NCBI GenBank assembly: GCA_904393115.1
Contig: CAJFMX010000030.1
Location: forward strand, 1 to 44,100
Source: an uncultured Clostridia bacterium
Lineage (GTDB): Bacteria; Bacillota; Clostridia; Christensenellales; UBA1750
Length of the DNA stretch: 44,100 bases
Direction of reading: 5' to 3'
Below the pieces are notes generated by a model. That model was not told where the DNA came from. It saw only the letters and a program-made list of their open reading frames with translations, and ran no database searches. Position numbers and translations under genes: made by a program. Shown piece by piece: positions 33,311-43,854 of this stretch (positions are counted from its first letter, which is position 1; each line of letters begins with the position of its first letter).

Positions 33311-35179
33311 TCAGGCTTCCGGCGCCTGGAGCTTGGGAACCGGCTGGTTGAGGATCTCCATGAATTCCTCGCCGGTGATGGTTTCCTTTTCGTAGAGGAA
33401 CTTGGCGAGCTGATGCAGGCGGGGCATGTTTTCGCGCAGGAGGTTCTGCGCCTTGTCGTACTGCCGGCGCACGAGCTCGATGACCCTGCGGTCGATCTCC
33501 GTCGCGGTCTCCGGCGAGCAGGCGAGGGACGCGTCCCCGCCGAGGTAGAGGTTGCTCTGCGTCTGCAGGGCGACCATGCCGAACTCCTCGCTCATGCCGT
33601 ACTGCGCGAGCATTGCGCGGGCGAGCTTTGTGGCCTGCTCGATGTCGTTGGAGGCGCCGGTCGTGATGGAGTGGAAGACGAGGTCCTCCGCCACGCGGCC
33701 GCCGGTGAGCGTAGAGATGCGGTTCTCCAGCTCCTCCTTGCTCATGAGGTAGTGGTCGCCTTCGTCCACCTGCATGGTATAGCCCAGCGCGCCCGAGGTG
33801 CGCGGGATGATGGTGATCTTGTGCACGGGGGCGGAGTGGCTCTGCAGCGCCGCGACCAGGGCGTGGCCCGTCTCGTGGTAAGCGACGATGAGCTTCTCCT
33901 TGTCGGAGAGGATCTGGTTCTTCTTCTGGTAGCCGGCGATGACGACCTCGACGCTCTCCTCCATGTCGCTCTGGATGACCTCGCTGCGGCCCTGGCGCAC
34001 GGCGCGCAGCGCCGCCTCGTTGACGATGTTCGCAAGCTCCGCGCCGGAGGCGCCGGCCGCGGCCCGCGCGATGGCGGAGAAGTCCAGGTTCGGCGCGTGG
34101 CGGACCTTGGCCGCGTGCACGCGCAGGATGTCCTCGCGGCCCTTGAGGTCCGGCAGCTCCACGGGCACGCGCCGGTCAAAGCGGCCCGGGCGCAGCAGCG
34201 CGGGGTCCAGGCTCTCGGGCCGGTTGGTCGCGGCCAGGATGATGACGCCCTTTGTGGTGTCAAAGCCGTCCATCTCGGTCAGGAGCTGGTTGAGGGTCTG
34301 CTCGCGCTCGTCGTTGCCGCCGATGCCGGAGGCGCCGTCGCGCTTTTTGCCGATGGTATCGATCTCGTCGATGAACACAATGCAGGGCGCCTGTTCCGCC
34401 GCCTGCTTGAACAGGTCGCGGACCTTGGCCGCGCCCATGCCGACGAACATCTCCACAAACTCCGAGCCGGAGATCGAGAAGAAGGGGACGTTGGCCTCGC
34501 CCGCGACGGCCTTGGCCAGCAGGGTCTTGCCCGTGCCCGGAGGGCCGACCAGCAGCGCGCCCTTGGGGAGCTTTGCGCCGATGGAGTTGTACTTCTGCGG
34601 GTTGTGGAGGAAGTCCACGATCTCGGTCAAGATCTCCTTGGCCTCGTCCTCGCCCGCGACGTCCGCAAACTTAATGCCCGTCGTGGAGGGGACGTAGACC
34701 TTGGCGTTGCTCTTGCCAAAGGTCATGGCCGGACCGCCGACGCCGCCGGTGCCCATCTTCTTGAGCATCAGGCGCGTCAGCAGCTGCCCGAGGAGGACCA
34801 TCACGACGATGGGCAGCACCCACGTCAGCAGGAAGGACATCAGGGGCGACATCTCCTCGACGACGACCTGTCCGTACTCCAGGCCGTATTGGCTCTTGGC
34901 CTCCTCCAGGCGGTCGACGAGCTCCGGGTCCTCCATGCGCCCTACCTCATAGATCTGGGGCTGCTCCGCGTTGTCCACAAAGAGGATGACGTCCTGTTCG
35001 ACCTGCACCTCCTGGACCTGCCCGTCGCGCAGCATCTGCAGGAACTCGGAGTAATTGACCTCCTTGATCGTTCCCCTCGTCAGGGAAGGGAACAGGAAGG
35101 CGTTGAGCAGCAGCAGCGCCACCAGCGCCAGCAAATAGTAAAATATGATTGGTTTTTTGGGGGGGTTGACTTCCTTCAA
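33311..35179 (-). CDS. ftsH: ATP-dependent zinc metalloprotease FtsH
   Basis: A 622-residue membrane-anchored AAA+ protease that degrades misfolded and regulatory proteins. The first transmembrane helix is at about 11-30, an external domain follows, and the second helix is at about 113-130. In the AAA+ module Walker A is GPPGTGKT (212-219), Walker B IVFIDE (267-272) and the second region of homology [19 protein letters not shown]. The zinc site is HETGH (435-439). The TTG start at 35179 is supported by AAAGGAG nine bases upstream. It follows an uncharacterised gene after 22 bases and is probably co-transcribed with it, rather than with tilS-hpt as in many Firmicutes. Confidence 0.97.
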   Translation of the reverse strand: MKEVNPPKKPIIFYYLLALVALLLLNAFLFPSLTRGTIKEVNYSEFLQMLRDGQVQEVQVEQDVILFVDNAEQPQIYEVGRMEDPELVDRLEEAKSQYGLEYGQVVVEEMSPLMSFLLTWVLPIVVMVLLGQLLTRLMLKKMGTGGVGGPAMTFGKSNAKVYVPSTTGIKFADVAGEDEAKEILTEIVDFLHNPQKYNSIGAKLPKGALLVGPPGTGKTLLAKAVAGEANVPFFSISGSEFVEMFVGMGAAKVRDLFKQAAEQAPCIVFIDEIDTIGKKRDGASGIGGNDEREQTLNQLLTEMDGFDTTKGVIILAATNRPESLDPALLRPGRFDRRVPVELPDLKGREDILRVHAAKVRHAPNLDFSAIARAAAGASGAELANIVNEAALRAVRQGRSEVIQSDMEESVEVVIAGYQKKNQILSDKEKLIVAYHETGHALVAALQSHSAPVHKITIIPRTSGALGYTMQVDEGDHYLMSKEELENRISTLTGGRVAEDLVFHSITTGASNDIEQATKLARAMLAQYGMSEEFGMVALQTQSNLYLGGDASLACSPETATEIDRRVIELVRRQYDKAQNLLRENMPRLHQLAKFLYEKETITGEEFMEILNQPVPKLQAPEA

Positions 35180-35201
35180 CCGGCTTCACTCCTTTTTCTA
35201 T

Positions 35202-36236
35202 TCAATTGCGTTCCGACGATTTCGCAGGTTTGCCCGCATCCTGCTCCGTATAGGTGACGCGGGGCATGGTGCACAGGAGCACATCGTCCAGGGAAATGCG
35301 CCGCACGTCGATCTGCTCGTTGCGCCCCTTGGCGGTGAAGACCGTTCCATCCGGTTCCACGCCGAGCATGCACGACTCCACGGAGATGATCCGGTCCACC
35401 TCTTCAATGGTGGGGTACAGGTCCACAAGCAGCGCAGGGATGGACTTCTTTTCCCGCGCGCGCTTTGCATAGGACCGCACGGCGGCGCAGGCCTCCGCGT
35501 CCGCCCCGTGCTCGGGCACGACCAGCTCGATCGGCGCGCCCAGCTCCACGGCCATGCGCTCCAGGCCGCCGCTGACGACCGGCTCCGGGCTGCGATACCG
35601 CGTCCAGAGGCCGAACAGGCAGCGCCGCTGGGCCAGCGCCTCCGCGCTCTCGCGCACGGAATCGCCGCCGCACGGCAGGAAGAGCATCACGTTGTCCAGG
35701 CTCTCGATGTTGACGCGGGGCAGGCGCGCATCCGGCAGCATCAGGAGCACCGCGCTGTCCCGGTGCTTGTGGAAGACGGCGCACAGCGCCTCGGTCTGCT
35801 CCAAGTCCCCGGCAAAGGCCCAATAGCAGTAGATCCCCAGCCTTTCGCCCTGGCACATCAAGTCGTCCAGGTCGTACTGAATCTCCTGCGTTTGGTTGAG
35901 GACCAGGCACCAGGGGATATTGTATCCCTTCTTCTGCTCATTTTCCCGGATCATGGCCGCGCCGTGCGTCCAGCTGTTGAAGCCGATGTCGATGCCCAGG
36001 CGCTCGATGTGCTCGGCGCGCACGCGGTTGACCAGGTTGGTCACCAGCGCATAGTAGGCGGTATTCGGGTTGACCAATTCGTCCTGCATCTCGCGGAAGA
36101 TCCGCTTTTGGAACCTTCCCCGGGAAAAATGCGTCCCCAGGTCCACGAGCTTGCGCACGCCCCGCTGCGGATCGCTGCGGATCTCCTGGATTCCGCGCTC
36201 GATGGCGGAGCGGATGATCGCCCGCCGAATCTCCAT
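35202..36236 (-). CDS. Uncharacterised protein co-transcribed with ftsH
   Basis: A 344-residue soluble protein. The N-terminus is basic and helical (IRRAIIRSAIERGIQEIRSDPQRGVRKLVDLG). The body alternates hydrophobic strands with helices (IPWCLVLN, LGIYCYWAFAGD, SAVLLMLPDA, VMLFLPCGG, CLFGLWTRY, IELVVPEHG, IPALLVDLYP), as in a TIM-barrel. The C-terminal ISVESCMLGVEPDGTVF is reminiscent of the ends of radical SAM proteins. No CxxxCxxC cluster motif exists, so it is at most a cluster-less relative, and that idea is tentative. ATG at 36236 is chosen after GGGGTGAG; an upstream GTG at 36272 is possible. Function unknown. Confidence 0.7.
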   Translation of the reverse strand: MEIRRAIIRSAIERGIQEIRSDPQRGVRKLVDLGTHFSRGRFQKRIFREMQDELVNPNTAYYALVTNLVNRVRAEHIERLGIDIGFNSWTHGAAMIRENEQKKGYNIPWCLVLNQTQEIQYDLDDLMCQGERLGIYCYWAFAGDLEQTEALCAVFHKHRDSAVLLMLPDARLPRVNIESLDNVMLFLPCGGDSVRESAEALAQRRCLFGLWTRYRSPEPVVSGGLERMAVELGAPIELVVPEHGADAEACAAVRSYAKRAREKKSIPALLVDLYPTIEEVDRIISVESCMLGVEPDGTVFTAKGRNEQIDVRRISLDDVLLCTMPRVTYTEQDAGKPAKSSERN

Positions 36237-36328
36237 TCCATCCAAAATCTCACCCCACCCTACCGTCGTCACGGCGCAGTGCGCCCTTTCATTCTTTTAT
36301 CTTATCCATGCGCGCCTCATTTCCATAG

Positions 36329-36408
36329 GGACAAAATGGCCAAAGTGTCCAAAAAAGCGACACTTCCCAGAATTTGGGTAACTTTTGGGCAGATGCGCGC
36401 TTTTGTCC
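36329..36408. repeat. Nested inverted repeats in the divergent ftsH-operon / P-ATPase region
   Basis: GGACAAAA (36329-36336) pairs with TTTTGTCC (36401-36408). Inside, AAGTGTC (36343-36349) pairs with GACACTT (36359-36365) around a nine-base A-rich loop. They lie between the two start codons, next to the P-ATPase promoter, and may be operator sites. No clear promoter for the minus-strand operon was found. Confidence 0.4.
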
Positions 36409-36409
36409 G

Positions 36410-36439
36410 ATGACAGAACCTCCATGCCTGGGCTACAAT
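36410..36439 (+). promoter_or_regulatory. Promoter of the P-type ATPase gene
   Basis: ATGACA (36410-36415), an 18-base spacer and TACAAT (36434-36439), 32 bases before the TTG start. Confidence 0.68.
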
Positions 36440-36471
36440 GAATACAAGTCAAAAGAAGGAGCGTGTATGCA

Positions 36472-39084
<2,613 letters not shown>

Positions 39085-39115
39085 ATGTAAATTCCCCCCG
39101 AAAACCGCAAAGAAG

Positions 39116-39136
39116 CGGGCCGGCCACGCCGGCCCG
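39116..39136 (-). terminator. Hairpin at the 3' end of the HAD gene
   Basis: A perfect 9-bp stem (39116-39124 with 39128-39136) with a three-base loop is followed on the minus strand by a T-rich CTTCTTTGCGGTTTT. It lies inside the open HAD reading frame. Confidence 0.55.
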
Positions 39137-39819
39137 AGAAGCTCCGCCATCGTGCCGTGGGGCACGCGGGAGAGGTCCGCTCCCTCCGGCGCGATGAGGC
39201 AGTCCGTCACGAGGAACACCTCCATGCCGGTCGCCGCCGCGGCCAGGTCCTCGGTGTAGTCGTTCCCCACCATGAGGCAGCGCGCGGGGTCCAGGCGCAT
39301 CTGCGCGCAGATGTCGGCGTAATAGGCGGGGTTGGGCTTGCAGTGCGTGGCGTTCTCATACGTGGTGATGAGCGCGAAGTCCGCCGCGTCCAGGCCCGCC
39401 CACCGGATGCGCGAGAGCGTGCCCACGCGCGGGAAGAGCGGATTTGTGGCCAGGATGACCGGATAGCCTTTCTCTCGGAGGGTCTTGACGCACCGGTCCG
39501 CCAGGGGCGTGGGCTGCGTGCAGGCCGCTGCCTCGTTGAACTCCCGGCCGTAGAAGTCGTCGAATTCCGGGATGTCCTGGAGCCGCTCCTGCCCGAATTC
39601 CTCCGCGAAGGCCGCCCAGAAGCGGTCCCGGTTAGGGCAGGCGCCGTCGTTGCGGACCATGGCCGCCGTGCCCTTCCACAGCGTGTCGATCATGCGCTTG
39701 GGCTCGTAGCCCTTGGGCGCAAACCGGCGGCAGAGCGCGCCGAAGTATCCCTTGATGAACTCCTCCTGCACCATGGGGAGGAGCGTTCCGTCCAAGTCAA
39801 ACAGCACAGCCTGAACCAT
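39136..39819 (-). CDS. HAD family hydrolase without a native stop codon
   Basis: The 228 codons given here cover the HAD phosphatase fold. FDLDGT with nucleophile Asp8 and Asp10 opens the protein. ATNPLFP supplies the motif II Thr, and KPNPAYYADI supplies the motif III Lys. MVGNDYTEDLAAAATGMEVFLVTD is motif IV. Relatives end a few residues after the GTMAELL position. Here no stop follows: the frame stays open through the hairpin at 39116-39136, then antisense to the P-ATPase, to 37504, which would make about 771 residues. The antisense part has no protein-like character. AAAAGGAGG precedes the ATG at 39819. It is probably a stop-loss; a phosphatase acting on a small phosphorylated metabolite is the family norm. 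Confidence 0.8.
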
Positions 39820-39853
39820 GCGTTCTTCCTCCTTTTGATTCGTTCTATGTCTA

Positions 39854-39862
39854 AGTATACCA
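39854..39862 (-). promoter_or_regulatory. Extended -10 promoter of the HAD gene
   Basis: Minus-strand TGG followed by TATACT (39859-39854). No good -35 box is seen at the right distance. It is 35 bases before the start. Confidence 0.55.
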
Positions 39863-39881
39863 GGGCCTAAGCGCCTTTTCA

Positions 39882-39910
39882 TTGACGGCATGTAAATTGA
39901 CCGCTATACT
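39882..39910 (+). promoter_or_regulatory. Promoter of the radical SAM maturase gene
   Basis: TTGACG (39882-39887), a 17-base spacer and TATACT (39905-39910), divergent from the HAD promoter. Confidence 0.82.
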
Positions 39911-39941
39911 ATTGGTAAATTCACGGGGAGGAGCCAAGACC

Positions 39942-41072
39942 ATGCCGCGACCGATTCACCTGCTCATCAAGCCCGCTTCCGGCAACTGCAACCTGCGCTG
40001 CACCTATTGCTTCTATGCGGACATCACGGAAAAGCGCGAAACGCCGTCCTTTGGCATGATGTCGGAGGAGACGCTGGAGGCGGTCGTGCGCAAGGCGCTC
40101 GAGCGCGCGCAGGGCGAGGTGACCTTCGCCTTCCAGGGCGGGGAGCCCACGCTGTCCGGCCTCCCCTTCTTCCGCCGCTTTGTGGAGCTGGTGCGCGCCC
40201 ACAACACCCGGAACCTGACCGTGCACTGCGCCATCCAGACAAACGGCATCCTGCTGGACGACGAGTGGGCCGCGTTCCTCGCGGAAAACCGCTTCCTCGT
40301 GGGCCTCTCCCTGGACGGAACGGCCGCGGTGCACGACCTGCACCGCGTGGACGCGCGCGGCGAGGGCACGCACAAGCGCCTGATGGCCGCGGTGCGCACG
40401 CTGCAGGCGCACAAGGTGGAGTTCAACGTCCTGACGGTCGTCACGGCCAAGGCCGCCCGGGAGATCCGGTCCATCTACGCCTTCTTTCGCCGAAACCAGC
40501 TGCTCTACCAGCAATACATCCCCTGCCTGGACCCGCTGGGCGAGGCGCGCGGCGGCCATCCCTACTCCCTGACGCCGGCCCTGTACGAGCGCTTCCTCAA
40601 GGACCTGTTCGACCTCTGGTTTGCGGACGTGACGGCGGGGCGGTTTGTCTACATCCGCTACTTCGAGAACCTGGTGGGGATGCTGCTCGGCCAGCCGCCG
40701 GAGGCCTGCGGCATGCTGGGGATCTGTTCGCAGCAATACGTCGTGGAGGCGGACGGCGGCGTCTACCCGTGCGACTTCTACGTGCTGGACGAGTACCGGC
40801 TGGGGAGCCTTGTGACGGACAGCTTCGACGCGCTGGACGCCCGGCGGGACGGGCTGGAGTTTGTCGACCGCTCCCGATTCGTGTCGCCCGAGTGCCAGGG
40901 CTGCGCGTGGTACGCGCTCTGCCGCGGCGGCTGCCGCCGCGACCGCGAGCCCCTGCGCGGCGACGGCACGCTCTCCCTGAACTGCTTCTGCCCCGCCTAC
41001 AAGGGCTTTTTCGCCTACGCCTATCCGCGCCTTGCGCGCCTGGCCTCGGCCATCGCGCAAAACCGGCGCTGA
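39942..41072 (+). CDS. Anaerobic sulfatase-maturating enzyme (anSME)-like radical SAM protein
   Basis: A 376-residue radical SAM/SPASM enzyme close in pattern to Clostridium anSME, which oxidises a Cys or Ser of sulfatases to formylglycine. The SAM cluster motif CNLRCTYCFY has Cys16, Cys20 and Cys23. Family segments FAFQGGEPTLSG, QTNGILLDDEW, FLVGLSLDG and QYIPCLDPLGE are present. The SPASM region has CGMLGICSQQYVVEADGGVYPCDFYVLDEYRLG, including the Asp after PC thought to be catalytic, then CQGCAWYALCRGGCRRD and NCFCPAYK for the auxiliary clusters. GGGGAGGAG precedes the ATG. No sulfatase gene lies in the window, so its substrate is elsewhere or different. Confidence 0.9.
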   Translation: MPRPIHLLIKPASGNCNLRCTYCFYADITEKRETPSFGMMSEETLEAVVRKALERAQGEVTFAFQGGEPTLSGLPFFRRFVELVRAHNTRNLTVHCAIQTNGILLDDEWAAFLAENRFLVGLSLDGTAAVHDLHRVDARGEGTHKRLMAAVRTLQAHKVEFNVLTVVTAKAAREIRSIYAFFRRNQLLYQQYIPCLDPLGEARGGHPYSLTPALYERFLKDLFDLWFADVTAGRFVYIRYFENLVGMLLGQPPEACGMLGICSQQYVVEADGGVYPCDFYVLDEYRLGSLVTDSFDALDARRDGLEFVDRSRFVSPECQGCAWYALCRGGCRRDREPLRGDGTLSLNCFCPAYKGFFAYAYPRLARLASAIAQNRR

Positions 41073-41087
41073 GCGCGCTTTCGGGGA

Positions 41088-41117
41088 TTGCAGGGGCCGG
41101 CCAAGCCGTGGGATACT
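41088..41117 (+). promoter_or_regulatory. Candidate promoter of fucO
   Basis: TTGCAG (41088-41093), an 18-base spacer and GATACT (41112-41117), 32 bases before the ATG. Confidence 0.5.
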
Positions 41118-41149
41118 CGTTGTAAAGAAATGACAAGGAGGTCGTCCCC

Positions 41150-42298
41150 ATGGCCAATCGCATTGTGCTCAACGAGATTTCCTACCACGGCAGCGGCGCC
41201 ATCCAGGAGATCGCGGGCGAGGTCCTCGCGCGCGGATTCCAGAAGGCGTTCGTCTGCTCCGACCCGGACCTGATCGGCTTTGGCGTCACGGGTAAGGTGC
41301 TCAAGGTGCTGGAGGATCGCGGCCTCGCCTACGAGGTCTATTCCAACATCAAGCCCAATCCCACCATTGAGAACGTGCAGACCGGCGTAAAGGCCTTCCA
41401 GGACTCCAAGGCGGACTACATCATCGCCATCGGCGGCGGCTCGTCCATGGACACGGCCAAGGCCGTCGGCATCATCGCCAACAACCCGGAGTTTGCGGAC
41501 GTGCGCTCCCTGGAGGGGACCGCGCCGACCAAGAACCGCGCGGTCTTCACCATCGCCGTGCCCACCACCGCCTGAACGGCTGCGGAGGTCACCATCAACT
41601 ACGTCATCACCGACCCGGAGAAGAACCGCAAGTTCGTCTGCGTGGACCCGCACGACATCCCGCAGATCGCGGTCATCGATCCGGACATGATGTCCACCAT
41701 GCCCAAGGGCCTGACCGCCGCCACCGGCATGGACGCCCTGACCCACGCCATCGAGGGGTTCATCACCAAGGCCGCCTGGGAAATGACGGACATGTTCCAC
41801 CTCAAGGCGATCGAGATCATCTCCCGCTCCCTGCGCAAGGCCGTTTCCAACGATCCGGACGGCCGCGAGGGCATGGCCCTTGGCCAGTACGTCGCGGGCA
41901 TGGGCTTCTCCAACGTGGGCCTTGGCGCGGCGCACACCATGGCGCATCCGCTCGGCGCGGTCTACGACACGCCGCACGGCGTGGCCAACGCGATCCTTCT
42001 GCCCACGGTCATGGAGTACAACGCGCCGGCCTCCGGCGATAAGTACCAGTACATCGCCGCGGCCATGGGCGTGCCCGGCACGGAGAAGATGACCCAGGAG
42101 GAGTACCGCAAGGCCGCCGTCGACGCGGTCCGCCAGCTCGCGCGCGACGTGGGCATCCCGGAGAACCTCAAGGGCATCGTCAAGGAGGAGGACATCCCCT
42201 TCCTGGCGGAATCCGCCTATGCGGACGCCTGCTGCCCCGGCAACCCGCGCGAGACCTCTGTGGAGGATCTTGCGGCGCTGTACCGCTCGCTTCTGTAA
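41150..42298 (+). pseudogene. fucO: Lactaldehyde reductase (FucO-like iron alcohol dehydrogenase) interrupted by TGA
   Basis: A 382-codon frame highly like FucO, the iron-dependent dehydrogenase that reduces L-lactaldehyde to 1,2-propanediol at the end of fucose and rhamnose catabolism. The cofactor motif GGGSSMDTAK, VTINYVITDPEKNRKFVCVDPHDIPQ, TGMDALTHAIEG and the metal-binding HTMAHPLGAVYDTPHG are intact. The only defect is TGA at 41573-41575 (codon 142), where the conserved cofactor-loop PTTAGTAAEV should have Gly; GGA to TGA is one substitution. Phase is kept on both sides. AAGGAGG precedes the ATG. TGA ends neighbouring genes normally, so this is probably a nonsense mutation or sequence error. 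Confidence 0.85.
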
Positions 42299-42310
42299 GT
42301 TCCCATCCGC

Positions 42311-42347
42311 AAAAAAGTGCGGCAGGAGAGGTTTTCTCTCCTGCCGC
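42311..42347 (-). terminator. Terminator between fucO and the ACT-MBL gene
   Basis: A perfect 12-bp stem (42319-42330 with 42336-42347) with a five-base loop. A6 at 42311-42316 provides the T-run for the minus-strand gene that ends at 42348. Confidence 0.85.
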
Positions 42348-43763
42348 TCATTCGTTTTTCCGGACCGTTCCATGGCCTGGGCAGAACAAATAGCCGGCGT
42401 AGGTTTTGCGCAGCAGGTCGCGGCACCTGCGCGCCTCGGCCGGGTCGGAGTCCACGCCCGTCATCAGCAGGGGCGCGATCGCGTTGAACTCCTGCTGCTC
42501 CTGGGAAAAGCCCTTGATGTTGACGTAGATGTCCCCGCTGAAGACCAGCTTCAGCTCCCGGCAGACGATCACGGTCTCCCCGCGCACGTGGCCGCCGTTC
42601 CCCTCGTAAAATTCGAACTCCCACGGCCCGAAGTTCTGCGTGCCGATGGGCGAGAGCGTCGCGCCGTCCTGCTTTCTGCCGAGGACGTGGCACCGGTCCA
42701 GGTCCGGCGGCTCGTACTCGGAGATGACCTTGCTCAGCGCGCAGTAGGGCGCGTGCAGCGGGTTCTGCTCGCGGAAGTTCGGCTCCCCGCGCCGCTCCGC
42801 CGCAAAGTTCTCATAGCAGCTCCCGCTCATGTACACGGCGTCAAACAGGGAGAGCAGGCCCGCGTGGTCGACGTCCGCATGGGTGATCCACGCGCGCTTG
42901 CGCCGGCGCGCAAAGTCCGGGATGCGCGCCTCCAGCAGGGCGAGCATCTCCTCGCGGTAGCAGGCGAAGCCGCAGTCCACAAAGAGCAGCTCCTCCCCGT
43001 GCTCCAATACGTAGGTATTGCTGCCGCAGGGCGGGTCGATGACGAGCAGGCGCAGCCCCGCCGCCAGATCCTGGCTGTAGACGCTGGCGTGGAAGCGCTC
43101 CCCCTTCCGGTCCCGGACAAACCTGGCGAAGCGGCGGATGTAGTCAAAGGTCTGCAGGGGCGACTTCTTCTGCTCGTCCAGGATCTGCATCAGCCGGTTC
43201 GCACAGATGAGCACCTCGTTGGTCTTCTCCTGCGAAAGGTGCAGGATCGCGCGCATGGTGTTGGCAAAGGTGACGTAGAAGACCGTGCCGTCGAGCAGGC
43301 GGTCCGTCACCTCGTAGTCGAGGATGCGGATCTCGCAGATGCGGGAGATCTCCTCGATCAGGCCCTTGATCTCGCCCGTGTTCTCGATGAGCAGGCCCAT
43401 CTTGAAGTGCTGATACGGCGTTCCGTTTTCCTGGGAGCTGATGTAGGAGATGTTCACGCGGTAGCGGCTCAAGGTCTCCAGCACGGGCAGGACCGCGCCG
43501 GGTTTGTCCTCGAGGGTCACGACGATCATCAGGATCTGCGCCTGCGCATCCCGCTCGGCGAGGTACCCGCAGGCCGCGAGCTCCCGGGCGATCCTCGCGT
43601 GCTGGGCCTCGGTCGCGGAGACCTCGAGGAAGAGCGTGTGCAGGTCCACCGCCTTGTTGTAGTTGACGCGCACGATGTTTCCGCCCGCGGCGGCGATGAT
43701 CCGGCTGGCCAGCAGAAAGGCGCCGGCCTTGTCCGGCATCCGGGTGATGTAGGTATTGCGCAT
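42348..43763 (-). CDS. Tandem ACT domain - metallo-beta-lactamase fusion protein
   Basis: A 471-residue protein with three parts. Two ACT-like domains lie at about 3-75 (ITRMPDKAGAFLLASRIIAAAGGNIVRVNYN) and 77-152 (VVTLEDKPGAVLPVLETLSRYRVNISYISS). Each has the GA(F/V)L turn that binds small ligands, often amino acids. A helical linker spans about 155-235. A metallo-beta-lactamase domain at about 240-471 carries THADVDH (His295, Asp297, Asp299, His300), His392 in GGHVRGE, Asp411 in FSGDIYVN and His464 in CPGHGT. The second His of the usual HxHxDH is Asp, as in some family branches. Start at 43763 follows AAAGGA. The target reaction is unknown. Confidence 0.85.
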   Translation of the reverse strand: MRNTYITRMPDKAGAFLLASRIIAAAGGNIVRVNYNKAVDLHTLFLEVSATEAQHARIARELAACGYLAERDAQAQILMIVVTLEDKPGAVLPVLETLSRYRVNISYISSQENGTPYQHFKMGLLIENTGEIKGLIEEISRICEIRILDYEVTDRLLDGTVFYVTFANTMRAILHLSQEKTNEVLICANRLMQILDEQKKSPLQTFDYIRRFARFVRDRKGERFHASVYSQDLAAGLRLLVIDPPCGSNTYVLEHGEELLFVDCGFACYREEMLALLEARIPDFARRRKRAWITHADVDHAGLLSLFDAVYMSGSCYENFAAERRGEPNFREQNPLHAPYCALSKVISEYEPPDLDRCHVLGRKQDGATLSPIGTQNFGPWEFEFYEGNGGHVRGETVIVCRELKLVFSGDIYVNIKGFSQEQQEFNAIAPLLMTGVDSDPAEARRCRDLLRKTYAGYLFCPGHGTVRKNE

Positions 43764-43807
43764 GAAACCTGTCCTTTCGCGTCGTTTTTTTGTTCCTGCA
43801 CGCAGAA

Positions 43808-43841
43808 GGCGGCCCCAGGGGATTCTTCCCCTGGGGCCGCC
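43808..43841 (-). terminator. Hairpin after the NlpC/P60 gene
   Basis: A perfect 14-bp GC-rich stem (43808-43821 with 43828-43841) with a six-base loop. The T-run on the minus strand is poor (TTCTG), so some read-through into the ACT-MBL gene is possible. No separate promoter for that gene was found. Confidence 0.6.
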
Positions 43842-43854
43842 CATTGCGCGTCTC

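Noticed and set aside
41573..41575. Selenocysteine at the fucO TGA
   Set aside because: The position is a conserved cofactor-loop glycine, no Cys-containing homologues are known to me there, and no SECIS-like hairpin stands directly after the codon.
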